Shown here: in pieces, positions 46,501 to 58,640 of the stretch
Numbering within the stretch: position 1 is the first letter of the stretch
Layout: each line of letters begins with the position of its first letter
Assembly: GCA_035772735.1 (NCBI GenBank)
Contig: JASDFA010000016.1
Location: forward strand, 149,618,501 to 149,682,500
From: Datura wrightii
Taxonomy: Eukaryota; Streptophyta; Magnoliopsida; Solanales; Solanaceae
Length of the DNA stretch: 64,000 nt
Direction: 5' to 3'
Position numbers and translations under genes: made by a program
Notes under the pieces: generated by a model
What the model saw: only the letters and a program-made list of their open reading frames with translations
Told to the model about the DNA's origin: nothing
The model's database searches: none

Positions 46501-47655
46501 ATGATCAAAAGAGGAAGGCATCCAAAACATATTCTCGGAGGGCTTTGAAAGATGAAGCCTCCAGATCTAAATATGGTGGAAACATACCTAGAAGTTCATT
46601 GGAGGAATACAGGGTCGATACATCTGACACCGATGGGACCCGAACCACTAGGGAAAAAAGCTAAAGCCCAGGTTGAGGCGGCCATTGCCACATCTTCTAG
46701 TGCTCCCTAGTTTGAGGAGGGAGTTAAGGAAAGAGCCAAAGAGACTGGAAATGGCTCTAATGATGATGAGGGGTCTAAGGAGGCCCAATCCGGAGATGGA
46801 GATAATGAGTCCGGATCTGAGGATGAGGAAACTAGTGCCGAGAAAGAGATACTCCGCCTAGGGAGAATAGTACAATTATGTGGAAAGTAGTAGGAGCACC
46901 GAAGTTCTATGAATAGGCTCTTTCTCTCACCACTAAGTACAAAGTCAGGCGGAGTATTCAAGAAGAGTCGCGGATCAGCACCAATGCACTGAATGAGGTA
47001 GAGAAGATGAAGTAGATATTCAACTACTATGGGTTCTATTGGATGGATAGAACCCCAGATCGATACACTTCATAGATCTTCCGGGAGTTCTATGCCAATT
47101 ATTTGGCGACCAGCTGAATGCAAAGGAAGGGAAAAAGTTGAAAGATCAACCCAAATTGGAGAGCATCATGGTACGAGTCCACACTGCTGATATATTCGAG
47201 TGCACTATTTCTCGGGTATTATAAAGACCTCAGTTCATACAATGAAAAAGATCAAGCAGTTAGGCATTGATGAAAGGAGGAGGCAGATTTAGTGGGTTTC
47301 TAGGTTATTCCTGAGGACAAGGAGGAACCAGAATGGTTCACTAGCGGAAAGTAGGTCACTAAGAATACATTAAACTTCATAGAAAAAGCCTAATGGGCAT
47401 TAGTCCACCACTGGTTGGCCCCGACCGTGAATGAAAATACCCTCAATGTAGACATATCAACTTTAATGGTATGTATCATGTCCAGATATGCCATCAACAT
47501 CCCAAGGGTCATTGTGGAGGAGATCCCGAATCGGGCTATAGGATTGAACACTACCATCCCATTTTCGAGTCTTGTATTCAGGTTGTGTACGGAGGTAGGT
47601 TTCAAGGTGCATTATGGTGAGGAGAAATTGATTGGAGGATAGCGAACAATAGATA
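46501..47655 (+). pseudogene. Element E: ORF2, first part, split by element F
   Basis: ORF2 homologue starting at ATG 46501 in the context AG|GTACAATG. The N-terminal part is acidic (DDDEGSKEAQSGDGDNESGSE type, about 46758-46830). Later FYANYLATS (near 47090) and ALVHHWLAPTVNENTLNVD...MVCIMSRYAINIPRVIVEEI (47395-47525) identify the same domain as in D. Many stops and frame changes. At 47655 it is cut by element F; the frame resumes at 58082 when one AGATA is skipped. Confidence 0.75.
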
Positions 47656-47777
47656 TGTTATACCCCGTAGAATTCCCGGTACTTAGATGACCTATTCGCA
47701 TGTTGGTTAAGCATATTTGAAAGCCATACGTGCTAGGGAAAGGCCCGGGAAAAGATCGGACGAGAAACCCGTCAAAC

Positions 47778-47890
47778 CATCGCGGGAGGAGCCGAGGCAG
47801 AGCCCCTCCGCGATGGCAGCGTGTCACGGAGGTAAGGCCTCCGCGATGGCTCCGTGACACGTTGCCCAGGTTCAGGCCCAAGTATATAAG
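47778..47890 (+). promoter_or_regulatory. Element F LTR promoter: shared inverted-repeat module plus TATA
   Basis: CCATCGCGGGAGG, CCTCCGCGATGG (47805 and 47838), CGTGTCACGGAGG (47820-47832) and CTCCGTGACACG (47850-47861) lie 22-105 bp before TATATAAG (47883). The same words, in the same place relative to TATA, occur in the LTR of the unrelated element C. In the 3' LTR the TATA box is at 55726-55733. Confidence 0.65.
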
Positions 47891-49572
47891 CCTCCACTTT
47901 GGTTTAAAAATCATTTCATTACTTAATAACTTCCAGAGAACGTAGTGAACAGAGGGAAAATGAAGGGAGATTATAAATTATCGTCCGATTACGCTGCCAA
48001 ACGCTGCCCAAACCCAAATTAATCCTAGATACCAAGGTATTTAGCAGTAGAGAGCATTTATACGGAGTTAGTTTCGCGAAATACGGTCGACGAATCGGCG
48101 AGCCACCGAACTAAAGTAAGTAGAATTGCTCTAAATTAATGTCTATGTGTTCCTAGCTGAGAAGTGAATACTTCTCCCTTCTGGGCCGCTGAAAAATAGC
48201 GAGTTTTCGACCGTCTTTCGATAAGCCTAAGTTTAGGCTATAAACTATATCGAAAGTGACGTTGCCTTTTGAAATAAAGTTGTATTTAGTATTGATTGAC
48301 GTATTTATGAATGCAGTTGGGAGAAAATAGTTGAAGTACCGGCCGAGCCTCGTCCGACGGACGGATATTTAAAGATAAGGTATGTAAAGTTAAGTTTCCT
48401 CGGCAAGTTGAGTAACCTCGAAGCAGTATAGTAATTTACAGACCAGTAGCATGTTTAGAAATCGATTATCGTGTTATTTTGAATATTGGTGCAATACGAG
48501 AAGTTTTGGGTTGTAATGTGTACGATATCTATCCGCATGATATAGATTCGGACGTAAGTGATTAAGATTGCCCAGTATATTCAGTATATGATGTAATATG
48601 CCATGTTAAGATATTGTTGTGTTTAGCTGAAGCCTCGTGAAGTAGTACAGTATCCGTAAAGCATTTCAGACATAGCATAGCAACTAAATAAAGTTTAGAA
48701 AGCATGTTAGAAATAGGAAATCATGTTAATACAGAAACTCAGTAAACAGTATAGCTTTCAGCAGAAACACCTTCTTGTATAACCTTTGCCCCAGTACAGT
48801 TTGACAGGAGGCAATATTCATATTTATACTTACCTGTCTCAGCATGTATCAGACACTTATAGATTGCTATTATTAGCTCAGTATGTGATTTATATGATAC
48901 CTTACACCTGTTAGCCTTAGCTTATGAGATACACAGACATCATGACTAGTTGAGACCGTTGTATTGATTGGGGTTGGATTACCTAGCATCCCTGACCGCC
49001 CAGGGTTAATAGCTGTATCGACTCGTCCGCGAGAGGATGAGGATACGTCAGTCTACGGAGTGATATGCTGTCCCGCAAGGGGACGAAGATGGGATTCCAG
49101 TTTCCCCATATTGTGCCTTGGTCGGCCCTTATACACCCCGGTCGAGCGGGTACGCCCAGGGTGTTGATTTAGAGTCCTTCAGACTCAGGTACAGTTATAG
49201 TCAGGGGCTCAGCGAGCCCAAGTGCATACCCAGGGACTGGCAGGATGCTTACAGCCACTATAGGAGATGGGATGACCGGGGTAGGGGCATAGATTCTGTG
49301 TTGATTGTACCTCCCAGCTTATGGGGGCCGGGTAAGGTTTGTGTGTGCTATGTTATGTTATATATGCTATGCTATGTTGTATTAGACGCGAGTGGGTTGG
49401 TAGTAGAATGATACACCTCCAGGTATGATTCCTACTTCCTTCGGTATCAGTAAGAACAGGTACGATCTACATCATCAGACAGTTAAGTTATTCCTCCTAC
49501 TTCAGCTTCATCAGTCATATTATTGCTTTCAGATGTTGTTTTCAGTTATATTATTTCAGTTGCTTTACATAC

Positions 49573-49591
49573 TCAGTACCAGCGGTACTGA
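49573..49591 (+). other. Conserved stem-loop in chromovirus LTR
   Basis: TCAGTACC-AGC-GGTACTGA, a perfect 8-bp stem with a 3-base loop. The stem is identical in A (11885-11903) and B (31801-31819), while the loop in A differs (ACA on the plus strand). It is also present in F's 3' LTR at 57416-57434. It lies after the TATA box, so it should be part of the transcript. Confidence 0.6.
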
Positions 49592-49887
49592 CGCCCAGTG
49601 GGGTGCTGCATTACTTGCCTGCAGGCACTCCTAGACGAGCAGGCGATTCTACGTGACTCCCTGTCAGCGGTTGAGTATTCAGCTCCAGTCATCCGGAGGC
49701 TGAATTTCAGAGGTGTAGTTCAGTTCCTTTTGTTGTATATAGTATGGGTAGGTCGGGGCCCTGTCCCGATCAGTTTTATTACTATTCCTAGAGGCTTGCA
49801 GTCTGTATGTATTCCCTGTGGTCAGATGAGCCGGTCGTGTGGGGCCGTGCAGTTGTATAGTTGCCTTTACTCTTTCTTTCTTTTGTA

Positions 49888-50000
49888 ATGGCCGTGTGGG
49901 CCATAGTTCGCCAGTAGTGGTGACCTTGCCGGTCACGTAGTTTCTTAGTATGCTATGTTTGAGTTATAGATAACTAGACAGCATGGTGGCCTTGTCGGCC
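49888..50000 (+). other. Series of short GC-rich hairpins before the primer site
   Basis: ATGGCC-GTGTG-GGCCAT (49888-49904), GTGACC-TTGCC-GGTCAC (49920-49936) and GGCC-TTGTC-GGCC (49988-50000), each with a 5-base loop. Homologous hairpins occur in A and B. Their position 240-350 bases before the primer site would place them in the 5' leader or the 3' end of the RNA. A role in packaging or dimerisation is possible but unproven. Confidence 0.45.
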
Positions 50001-50236
50001 CGCATAGGTTTCCCTGAATTACTATGTTTCTGGTCAGCTGCTAGTGCAGGTACAGGAGGCTATAGGCCAATGGGTCGGGGGCTTTATTTACAGCCGTCAT
50101 ATAGCCCTTTGTTTCCAGAAATGTGAGTTAGCGCCAGCCAGGCGCCAGATGCGCCCAGGCTTAACAGTCCAGCAGGTCAGGTCTTAGTAGGGCACCAGGT
50201 GCCAGTCATACCCCCCAAGGCGGGGTGTGACAAACT

Positions 50237-50248
50237 TGGTATCAGAGC
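50237..50248 (+). other. Element F: initiator-Met tRNA primer binding site
   Basis: TGGTATCAGAGC, exact, four bases after the LTR end. Confidence 0.95.
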
Positions 50249-50445
50249 AGGTCGTATCCCAGGGAGTCTGCAAGTTGTGCTAAGTAGAGTCCTGTCCATG
50301 GATGTGTTGTGCACCACATACTATGGGTAGGAGGCTGCAAGGCATGATAGGATGGTTGTCTTTTATTCTGATTCAGTCGTGCTGTAGAGCGGTACAGTAT
50401 AGGGTTGAATTCCTAAAATCTTACCATAATCTTTGGCTACAGATA

Positions 50446-53400
50446 ATGTCAGACCAGCGCCATCCCGTCACAGGTCGGAGCTTAGACATTGCAGCAGGGG
50501 AGGGCACCAGCAGGATGCCTCGCCCTCATTTGGAGACAGCTCGATCAGAGGGCCCTACAGAGGCTTCATCCCAGCCTCCTCAGCAGTCTCCACCACATCA
50601 GGAGCCACTTGGGGCGACATTACCTTCCGCAGCCCCTATATTGACACCCTCCGACCAGGAGGTTAGGAGTGTTGTAGTTCTGTTAGCACAGATGATGGCT
50701 GCTCAGTGTCAGCAAATGCCATCTACAGTTGCAGAATCTTCAGGAGGGCCCGGTAGTTCGAGGGTCCGAGAGTTCTTAGCCCTGAATCCCCCACAGTTCA
50801 CAGGCACGGACCGAACAGAGGACCCCCAGGATTTTCTGGATCAGATGCAGAGAATCTTCAGGGTTATGCATGTTACACCTACTGAGTCAGTTGAATTGGC
50901 CGCATTCCGGTTGCGAGATATTGCGGTGTTATGGTATGAAAGCTGGGAGAGGTCCCGAGGGAGAGATGTTCCCCCTCCCACCTGGTCCAGCTTTTCAGGA
51001 GCCTTTCTAGATCACTATCTGCCGCGGGAGATTCGACAGGCCCGGGTAGACCAGTTCCTACATCTAGAACAAGGGGCCATGAATGTTCGGGAATATTCCT
51101 TGCGGTTTGATTCTTTGGCTCGATATGCACCAGCTTTTGTTGATACCATGGCATCCAGAGTGCACCGTTTTATTATGGGGTTGAACCCAGAATATGTCGA
51201 GACTTGTATCATGGCCACACTACGAGAGGACATGGATATTTCCCGAATCCAGGCATTTGCCCAGAATATTGAGGGCATCAGACAGCGACATCGGAAGATT
51301 AGAAGGGTCAATCAGGAGCAGCGTCGCCGGGATAGGCCAGCTGAGTTACAGAGAGAGGCCCGGGGAGGACCCAGGCCACGATTGTCAGACAGTCCGCCCA
51401 GGCCCCCACCTCCACCGCAGTCACAGGGAGGTAGATTCAGTCGTAGAGGGCAGTTAGAGGCTGGTAGAGGTTCGCAGACGGCAGACTCACCGTCACAGAG
51501 GAGGGCGGAGCAGAGTAGGTATACCCTACCACTTTGCCCTATATGCAGTCGATGCCATTCTGGAGCATGCAGGTATGGTTCCACCGCATGCTATATTTGT
51601 GGCCAAGAAGGCCATTTGATGAGAGATTGCCCAGCCAGAGGTCGTGAGGACCGGGACAGACGGGATAGGGCATCAGCAGGATCGCGAGCTACAGCATCCC
51701 CGACTAGGCGCAGGCCCTCAGTTTCAGCAGGCAGGGGTCGGGGCAGATCAGGGGCCTCCAGTACAGGTGCGGGTCCAAGCCGCACATATGCCTTACCAGG
51801 GAGGCAAGATTCAGAGGCATCGCCTGATGTTGTGACAGGTATGCTAACTATCTGCTCACACCCTGCTTATGTGCTAATTGATCCAGGGTCTACTTTGTCC
51901 TATATTACTCCATTTGTGGCACGGAAGTTTAGTATTGTACCAGAATCATTACAGCAGCCCTTCCTAGTATCTACGCCCGTTGGTGACTCTATCACTGCTA
52001 GCCGAATTTACCGCGGGTGTACAGTAGAGGTTGCTGATCGTCAGACCACAGTGGATCTGGTCAGGTTAGAAATGATAGACTTCGATGCCATAATGGGTAT
52101 GGATTGGTTAGTACCATGTTTTGCTAATGTTGAATGTTGGACCAAAACGGTCCAATTCCACTTCCCGGGGGAGGCAGTACGGGAGTGGAAGGGCAGCACC
52201 GCGACGCCAAAAGGTAGGTTTATTTCCTACCTTTAGGCGAGAAAATTGATATCTAAGGGGTGTATTTATCATCTAGTCAGAGTTCAGGATGTCCAAGCAG
52301 AATCTCCAACACTCCAATCTGTCCCAGTGATAAATGAATTCCCAGATGTATTTCCTGATGAGTTACCTGGTATTCCCCCAGAAAGGGAAATAGACTTTGC
52401 CATTGACTTGCTACCAGGCACTCAGCCAATATCAATACCTCCTTATCGTATGGCTCCTGCAGAACTCAGAGAATTAAAGGAGCAGTTGAAAGACTTGTTA
52501 GATAAAGGTTTTATCAGGCCGAGCACTTCCCCGTGGGGTGCGCCAGTCTTGTTCGTGAGAAAGAAAGATGGCTCGCTCTGAATGTGCATAGATTATCGGC
52601 AGCTAAACAAAGTTACAGTAAAGAACAAGTATCCGCTCCCCAGGATTGATGATTTATTTGATCAGCTACAGGGAGCCAGATACTTTTCTAAGATTGACTT
52701 GCGATCCGGCTATCACCAGGTCCGAGTACATGAGAGGGATATTCCTAAGACAGCATTCAGGACCCGATATGGGCATTTTGAATTTTTGGTTATGTCCTTC
52801 GGGCTAACGAATGCCCCAGCAGTCTTTATGGACCTGATGAACAGTATTTTCAGACCTTTCCTGGACTTGTTCGTGATAGTATTTATTGATGACATTCTGG
52901 TGTATTCTCGCTCTGAAGCAGATCACCGGACTCATTTGCATACAGTGCTCCAGATTCTTAGGGACCGCCAGTTGTATGCTAAGTTTTCGAAATGTGAATT
53001 TTGGCTTAACTCAGTAGCTTTTTTAGGGCATATTGTCTCGGACGCTGGTATACAGGTAGACAAGCAGAAGATAGAAGCAGTTAAGTCATGGCCTAGGCCT
53101 ACCACCCCGACTAAAGTTCATAGCTTTCTGGGGTTGGCAGGATACTATCGGAGGTTCGTTGAGGGATTCTCAACCATTGCAGCATCTTTAACCAAATTGA
53201 CACAGAAGGCAGCAAAGTTCCAGTGGACGGAGGCATGCGAGCATAGTTTCAAGGAACTGAAAGACAGATTAACCTCCGCCCCAGTACTAGCACTGCCGGA
53301 AGGCACAGAAGGGTATTCAGTTTATTGTGACGCGTCAGGTATCGGGTTGGGTTGGGTGTTGATGCAGCATGGTAGAGTAATTGCATATGCTTCCAGACAG

Positions 53401-55230
53401 TTGAAGAAGCACGAAAAGAATTACCCCACCCATGATCTAGAATTGGCCGCAGTAATTCATGCCTTGAAGATGTGGAGGCATTACCTATACGGCGTCCATG
53501 TTGATATATATACAGATCATAAGAGCTTGCAGTACATTTTTACTCAGAGGGAGTTAAATCTACGGCAACGTCACTGGTTATAATTGTTGAAGGATTATGA
53601 TGTGAACATCCTGTACCATCCGGGAAAAGCCAATGTTGTGGCAGACGCCCTGAGCCGTAAGTCAATGGGGAGTTTGGCGTATCTGCGACCCGAGAAACAG
53701 AAATTTGCTAAAGAAATTCATCAGTTAGCTGGACTAGCCGTTCGAGTAATGGAAACAGAAAATAATGGGGCCGTAATTCAAAATTTGGCAGTGTCGTCAT
53801 TAGTTGCAGAGGTAAAGGAACGACAGTATGAGGATCCCGATTTAGTCCAGCTCAGAGATAGAGTTCAGAAGGGTAAGGAACCAGATTTTCAGATAACCGA
53901 GGATGGTGTGCTACACTGTAAGGGCCGCCTTTGTGTCCCGAACATCTCAGGCCTTCGTGGGCAGATTATGCACGAGGTACATTACGCTCGCTATTCCCTT
54001 CATCCAGGGGCGACGAAAATGTACCACGACATCAGAGACATTTACTGGTGGCTAGGTATAAAAACTGAGGTAGCTGAATTTGTATCTAGATGTGCTAATT
54101 GTCAGCAGGTAAAAGCAGCGCACCAGAAGCCGGGTGGTTTGACGCAAGAGATAATGATACCTATGTGGAAATGGGAAGCAATAAATATGGATTTCATAAT
54201 AGGGTTACCCCGTACTAGACGCAAAAATGATTCCATTTGGGTGATAGTTGATAGGCTGACAAAATCAGCTCATTTCCTGCCAGTAAGAGCTACCTTCTCA
54301 GCTGAGGATTATGCCGAATTGTATATCAGAGAAATAGTTAGATTGCATGGACTGCCGGCATCTATCATTTCAGACAGAGGGGCATAGTTTATAGCTAGGT
54401 TCTGGCAGTCATTTTTGAAAGGTCTGGGGACGCAGATTAATTTGAGTACAGCATTCCATCCTCAGACAGACGGGCAAGCTGAATGTACAATTCAGACGCT
54501 TGAAGATATGCTACGAGCGTGTGTGTTAGATTTTGGGGGTAGCTGGGATGAACATCTTTCGTTAATCGAATTTGCTTATAATAACAGCTACCATTCAGCT
54601 ATTCAGATGGCGCCTTTTGAGGCATTGTACGGGCGAAAATGTAGATCGCCGGTGGGCTGGTTTGAAATAGGATAATCAGCATTAGTTGGCCCAGACATCG
54701 TTCGGCAGTCCGAGGAAAAGATAAAGCTTGTCCGAGAACGTTTACTGACGTCACAGAGCCGCCAGAAGTCTTATGCAGATAGGCGGCGCAGAAATCTAGA
54801 ATTTTCGGTAAACGATTGGGTATATCTGAAAGTGTCCCCGATGAAAGGGGTAATAAGGTTTGGCAAGAAAGGCAAGCTTAGCCCAAGATTCATTGGGCCA
54901 TATCAGATTCGGCGGAGAATAGGCCGCGTGGCATACGAGTTGAACTTGCCTCCAGAGTTAGCGTCGGTTCACCCAGTATTCCATGTTTCTATGTTAAGAA
55001 AGTTCGTAGGGGACCCGTCCACAGTAGTTCCAGTTCAGAATGTTCAGATCACAGAAGAATTAGCCTATGAAGAGGTTCCCGTAGCCATCTTAGACAGACA
55101 GATTCGCAGGCTGAGAACTAAAGACGTTGCATCTGTCAAGGTATTGTGGCGTAACATAAATTGGGAAGAAATGACGTGGGAGGCTGAAGAAGACATGAAA
55201 ATTAGATATCCTCACCTATTTCAGGCCTAG
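50446..55230 (+). pseudogene. Element F: gag-pol-chromodomain polyprotein with five nonsense codons
   Basis: Single frame of 1594 codons from ATG 50446 (MSDQRHPVTGRSLD; the upstream ATG at 50302 lies in leader sequence). Approximate residues: gag 100-260 (REYSLRFDSLARYAP); CCHC knuckle CYICGQEGHLMRDC 382-395; protease LIDPGSTLSYI 475; reverse transcriptase 620-830 with catalytic FIDDILVYS about 813; RNase H 950-1040 with YCDAS and YTDHKSL; integrase zinc region 1175-1225 (HEVHYARYSLH, CANCQQVK); core with NMDF about 1248 and IISDRG about 1307; chromodomain 1540-1592. Stops are TAG 52234, TGA 52579, TAA 53581, TAG 54385 and TAA 54673. Sister copies have sense codons there. Proteins act in virus-like particle assembly, cDNA synthesis and chromatin-directed integration. 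Confidence 0.95.
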
Positions 55231-55485
55231 TCAGACGACAGGTATGTTCGTATCATTACTTATACAGTATCTTATGATTGTATGTTTGTAAATGATAAAG
55301 AAAGAAGTGATATTTAGTTATTTAGTGAATCTTGGAATATTGTGTGCGGTGCCTGTGTTGGACTTTTTTGCATTTTAGGTTTTTGCGATAGTCCATATTA
55401 CAGGGGAAACTCTGCCAAAATTTTTCCAGAAAGTAAGGTAAGCAGTCCTCTAGATAACAGTATACATTCGAGGACGAATGTTCCT

Positions 55486-55498
55486 AAGGGGGGGAGAA
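55486..55498 (+). other. Element F: polypurine tract
   Basis: AAGGGGGGGAGAA immediately before the 3' LTR start TGTTATACC; the expected plus-strand primer. Confidence 0.9.
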
Positions 55499-58076
55499 TG
55501 TTATACCCCGTAGAATTCCCGGTACTTAGATGACCTATTCGAACGTTGGTTAAGCATATTTGAAAGCCATACGTGCTAGGGAAAGGCCCGGGAAAATATC
55601 AGACGAGAAACCCGTCGAACCATCGCGGGAGGAGCCGAGGCAGAGCCCCTCCGCGATGGCAGCGTGTCACGGAGGTGAGGCCTCCGCGATGGCTCCGTGA
55701 CACGTTGCCCAGGTTCAGGCCCAAGTATATAAGCCTCCACTTCGGTTTAAAAATCATTTCATTACTTAATAACTTCCAGAGAACGTAGTGAACAGAGGGA
55801 AAACGAAGGGAGATTATAAATTATCATCCGATTACGCTGCCAAACGCTGCCCAAACCCAAATTAATCCTAGATACCAAGGTATTTAGCAGCAGAGAGCAT
55901 TTCTACGGAGTTAGTTTCGCGAAATACGGCCGACGAATCGGCGAGCCACCAAACTAAAGTAAGTAGAATTGCTCTAAATTAATGTCTATGTGTTCCTTGC
56001 TGAGAAGTGAATACTTCTCCCTTCTGGGCCGCTGAAAAATAGCGAGTTTTCGACCGTCTTTCGATAAGCCTAAGTTTAGGCTATAAACTATATCGAAAGT
56101 GACGTTGCCTTTTGAAATAAAGTTGTATTTAGTATTGATTGACGTATTTATGAATGCAGTTGGGAGAAAATAGTTGAAGTACCGGCCGAGCCTCGTCCGA
56201 CGGACGGATATTTAAAGATAAGGTATGTAAAGTTAAGTTTCCTCGGCAAGTTGAGTAACCTCGAAGCAGTATAGTAATTTACAGACCAGTAGCATGTTTA
56301 GAAATCGATTATCGTGTTATTTTGAATATTGGTGCAATACGAGAAGTTTTGGGTTGTAATGTGTACGATATCTATCCGCATGATATAGATTCGGACGTAA
56401 GTGATTAAGATTGCCCAGTATATTCAATATATGATGTAATATGCCATGTTAAGATATTGTTGTGTTTAGCTGAAGCCTCGTGAAGTAGTACAGTATCCGT
56501 AAAGCATTTCAGACGTAGCATAGCAACTAAATAAAGTTTAGAAATCATGTTAGAAATAGGAAATCATGTTAATACAGAAACTCAGTAAACAGTATAGCTT
56601 TCAGCAGAAACACCTTCTTGTATAACCTTTGCCCCAGTACAGTTAGACAGGAGGCTATATTCATATTTATACTTACCTGTCTCAGCATGTATCAGACACT
56701 TTTAGATTGCTATTATAAGCTCAGTATGTGATTTATATGATACCTTACACCTGTTAGCCTTAGCTTATGAGATACACAGACAACATGACTAGTTGAGACC
56801 GTTGTATTGATTGGGGTTGGATTACCTAGCATCCCTGACCGCCCAGGGTTAATAGCTGTATCGACTCGTCCGCCAGAGGATGAGGATATGTCACTCTACG
56901 GAGTGATATGCCGTCCCGCAAGGGGACGAAGATGGGATGCCAGTTTCCCCATATTGTGCCTTGGTCAGCCCTTATACACCCCCGTCGAGCGGGTACGCCC
57001 GGGGTGTTGATTTAGCGTCCTTCGGACTCAGGTACAGTTATAGTCAGGGGCTCAGCGAGCCCAAGTGCATACCCAGGGACCGGCAGGATGCTTACAGCCA
57101 CTATAGGAGATGGGATGATCGGGGTAGGGGCATAGATTCTGTGTTGATTGTACCTCCCGGCTTATGGGGGCTGGGTAAGGTTTGTGTGTGCTATGTTATG
57201 TTATGTATGCTATGCTATGTTGTATTAGACGCGAGTGGGTTGGTAGTAGAATGATACGCCTCCAGGTATGATTCCTACTTCCTTCGGTATCAGTAAGAAC
57301 AGGTACGATCTACATCATCAGACAGTTAAGTTATTCCTCCTACTTCAACTTCATCAGTCATATTATTGCTTTCAGATGTTGTTTTCAGTTATATTATTTC
57401 AGTTGCTTTACATACTCAGTACCAGCGGTACTGACGCCCAGTGGGGCGCTGCATTACTTGCCTGTAGGCACTCCTAGACGAGCAGGCGATTCTACGTGAC
57501 TCCTTGTCAGCGGTTGAGTATTCAGCTCTAGTCATCCGGAGGCTGAATTTCAGAGGTGTAGTTCAGTTCCTTTTGTTGTATATAGTATGGGTAGGTCGGG
57601 GCCCTGTCCCGATCAGTTTTATTACTATTCCTAGAGGCTTGCAGTCTGTATGTATTCCCTGTGGTCAGATGAGCCGGTCGTGTGGGGCCGTGCAGTTGTA
57701 TAGTTGCCTTTACTCTTTCTTTCTTTTTTAATGGCCGTGTGAGGCCATAGTTCGCCAGTAGTGGTGACCTTGCCGGTCACGTAGTTTCTTAGTATGCTAT
57801 GTTTGAGTTATAGATAACTAGACAGCATGGTGGCCTTGTCGGCCCGCATAGGTTTCCCTGAATTACTATGTTTCTGGTCAGCTGCTAGTGCAGGTACAGG
57901 AGGCTATAGGCCAATGGGCCGGGGGCTGTATTTACAGCCGTCATATAGCCCTTTGTTTCCAGAAATGTGAGATAGCGCCAGCCAGGTGCCAGATGCGCCT
58001 AGGCTTAACAATCCAGCAGGTCAGGTCCTAGTAGGGCACCAGGTGCTAGTCATACCCCCCAAGGCGGGGTGTGACA
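55499..58076 (+). mobile_element. Element F: 3' LTR
   Basis: 2578 bp, near-identical partner of 47656-50232, with the same module, TATA box and hairpins. It is followed by AGATA. Confidence 0.95.
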
Positions 58077-58081
58077 AGATA

Positions 58082-58640
58082 TTGGCTTAATTAGAGATGA
58101 AATAAACTCAGTAAGATGAGCACTACTTTCTATCGCAGTCCTAATACCATGGGCAATTGGGGGCGAGTAGGTGAATGCCCTCACCTCACAGATACAGGAT
58201 GAGACACTGGCTAAAGATGTTGGTCATTCAAAGGAAGCTCCTAGCGCCTCCATCGCACCATGTATGGGCCTTCCAAGCAAGACTCCATCTGATTCGTGCT
58301 AATGCCTTAGGAATTTCTATAGAAGATGGACAAGAGACTGACTATAGCTGAGAAGAAGGTATAGTCTATGATGGAGAATGGGAAGGCTTAGGTGAAGGCT
58401 AAGATTGAGGCGGCTGCATGGGTCCTACACTCCAAACTAGAAAGCTTTGAGATTCATTTCAATGAGCGTATGGCCGAGCAGACTAACACTAGAAGCCTTT
58501 GTGAGGAGTTGGGTGCTCTTCAGAGCCAAGTGATCGAGTTGTCATGTCGACAACCAATGATTCTAACTGCCGCTACTCTACCTAACCTCGACATTGGTAT
58601 AGATAATGAGCTTGATTGGTGGTGTATTGGGACCCGATAA
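58082..58640 (+). pseudogene. Element E: ORF2, C-terminal part
   Basis: Continues E's ORF2 after element F in the same frame (IGLIRDEI...). The C-terminal part reads as a likely coiled coil (KIEAAAWVLHSKLESFEIHF and EELGALQSQVIEL, 58400-58545), resembling the end of D's ORF2. Several stops. It ends near 58640. Confidence 0.65.

Larger units (their letters stand above)
47656..50232 (+). mobile_element. Element F: 5' LTR
   Basis: TGTTATACC to GGTGTGACA, 2577 bp. The promoter module is 47778-47861 with TATATAAG at 47883-47890. A series of stem-loops lies in the downstream half (see 49573 and 49888). No genes; the small ORFs here are chance frames. Confidence 0.95.
47656..58076 (+). mobile_element. 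Element F: complete plus-strand chromovirus
   Basis: 10,421 bp, structurally complete Tekay/Del-like gypsy element: 5' LTR 47656-50232, primer site 50237, gag-pol 50446-55230, purine tract 55486, 3' LTR 55499-58076. The perfect target duplication AGATA lies at 47651-47655 and 58077-58081. The LTRs (2577 and 2578 bp) differ at roughly 50 positions by my count, about 2 percent. The polyprotein has no frameshift but five nonsense codons, so it is no longer autonomous. Confidence 0.95.

Noticed and set aside
50302..50445. Upstream ATG of the F polyprotein
   Set aside because: The extra 48 residues come from leader sequence just after the primer site; the ATG at 50446 matches the corresponding start in B (30947) and A (11048).
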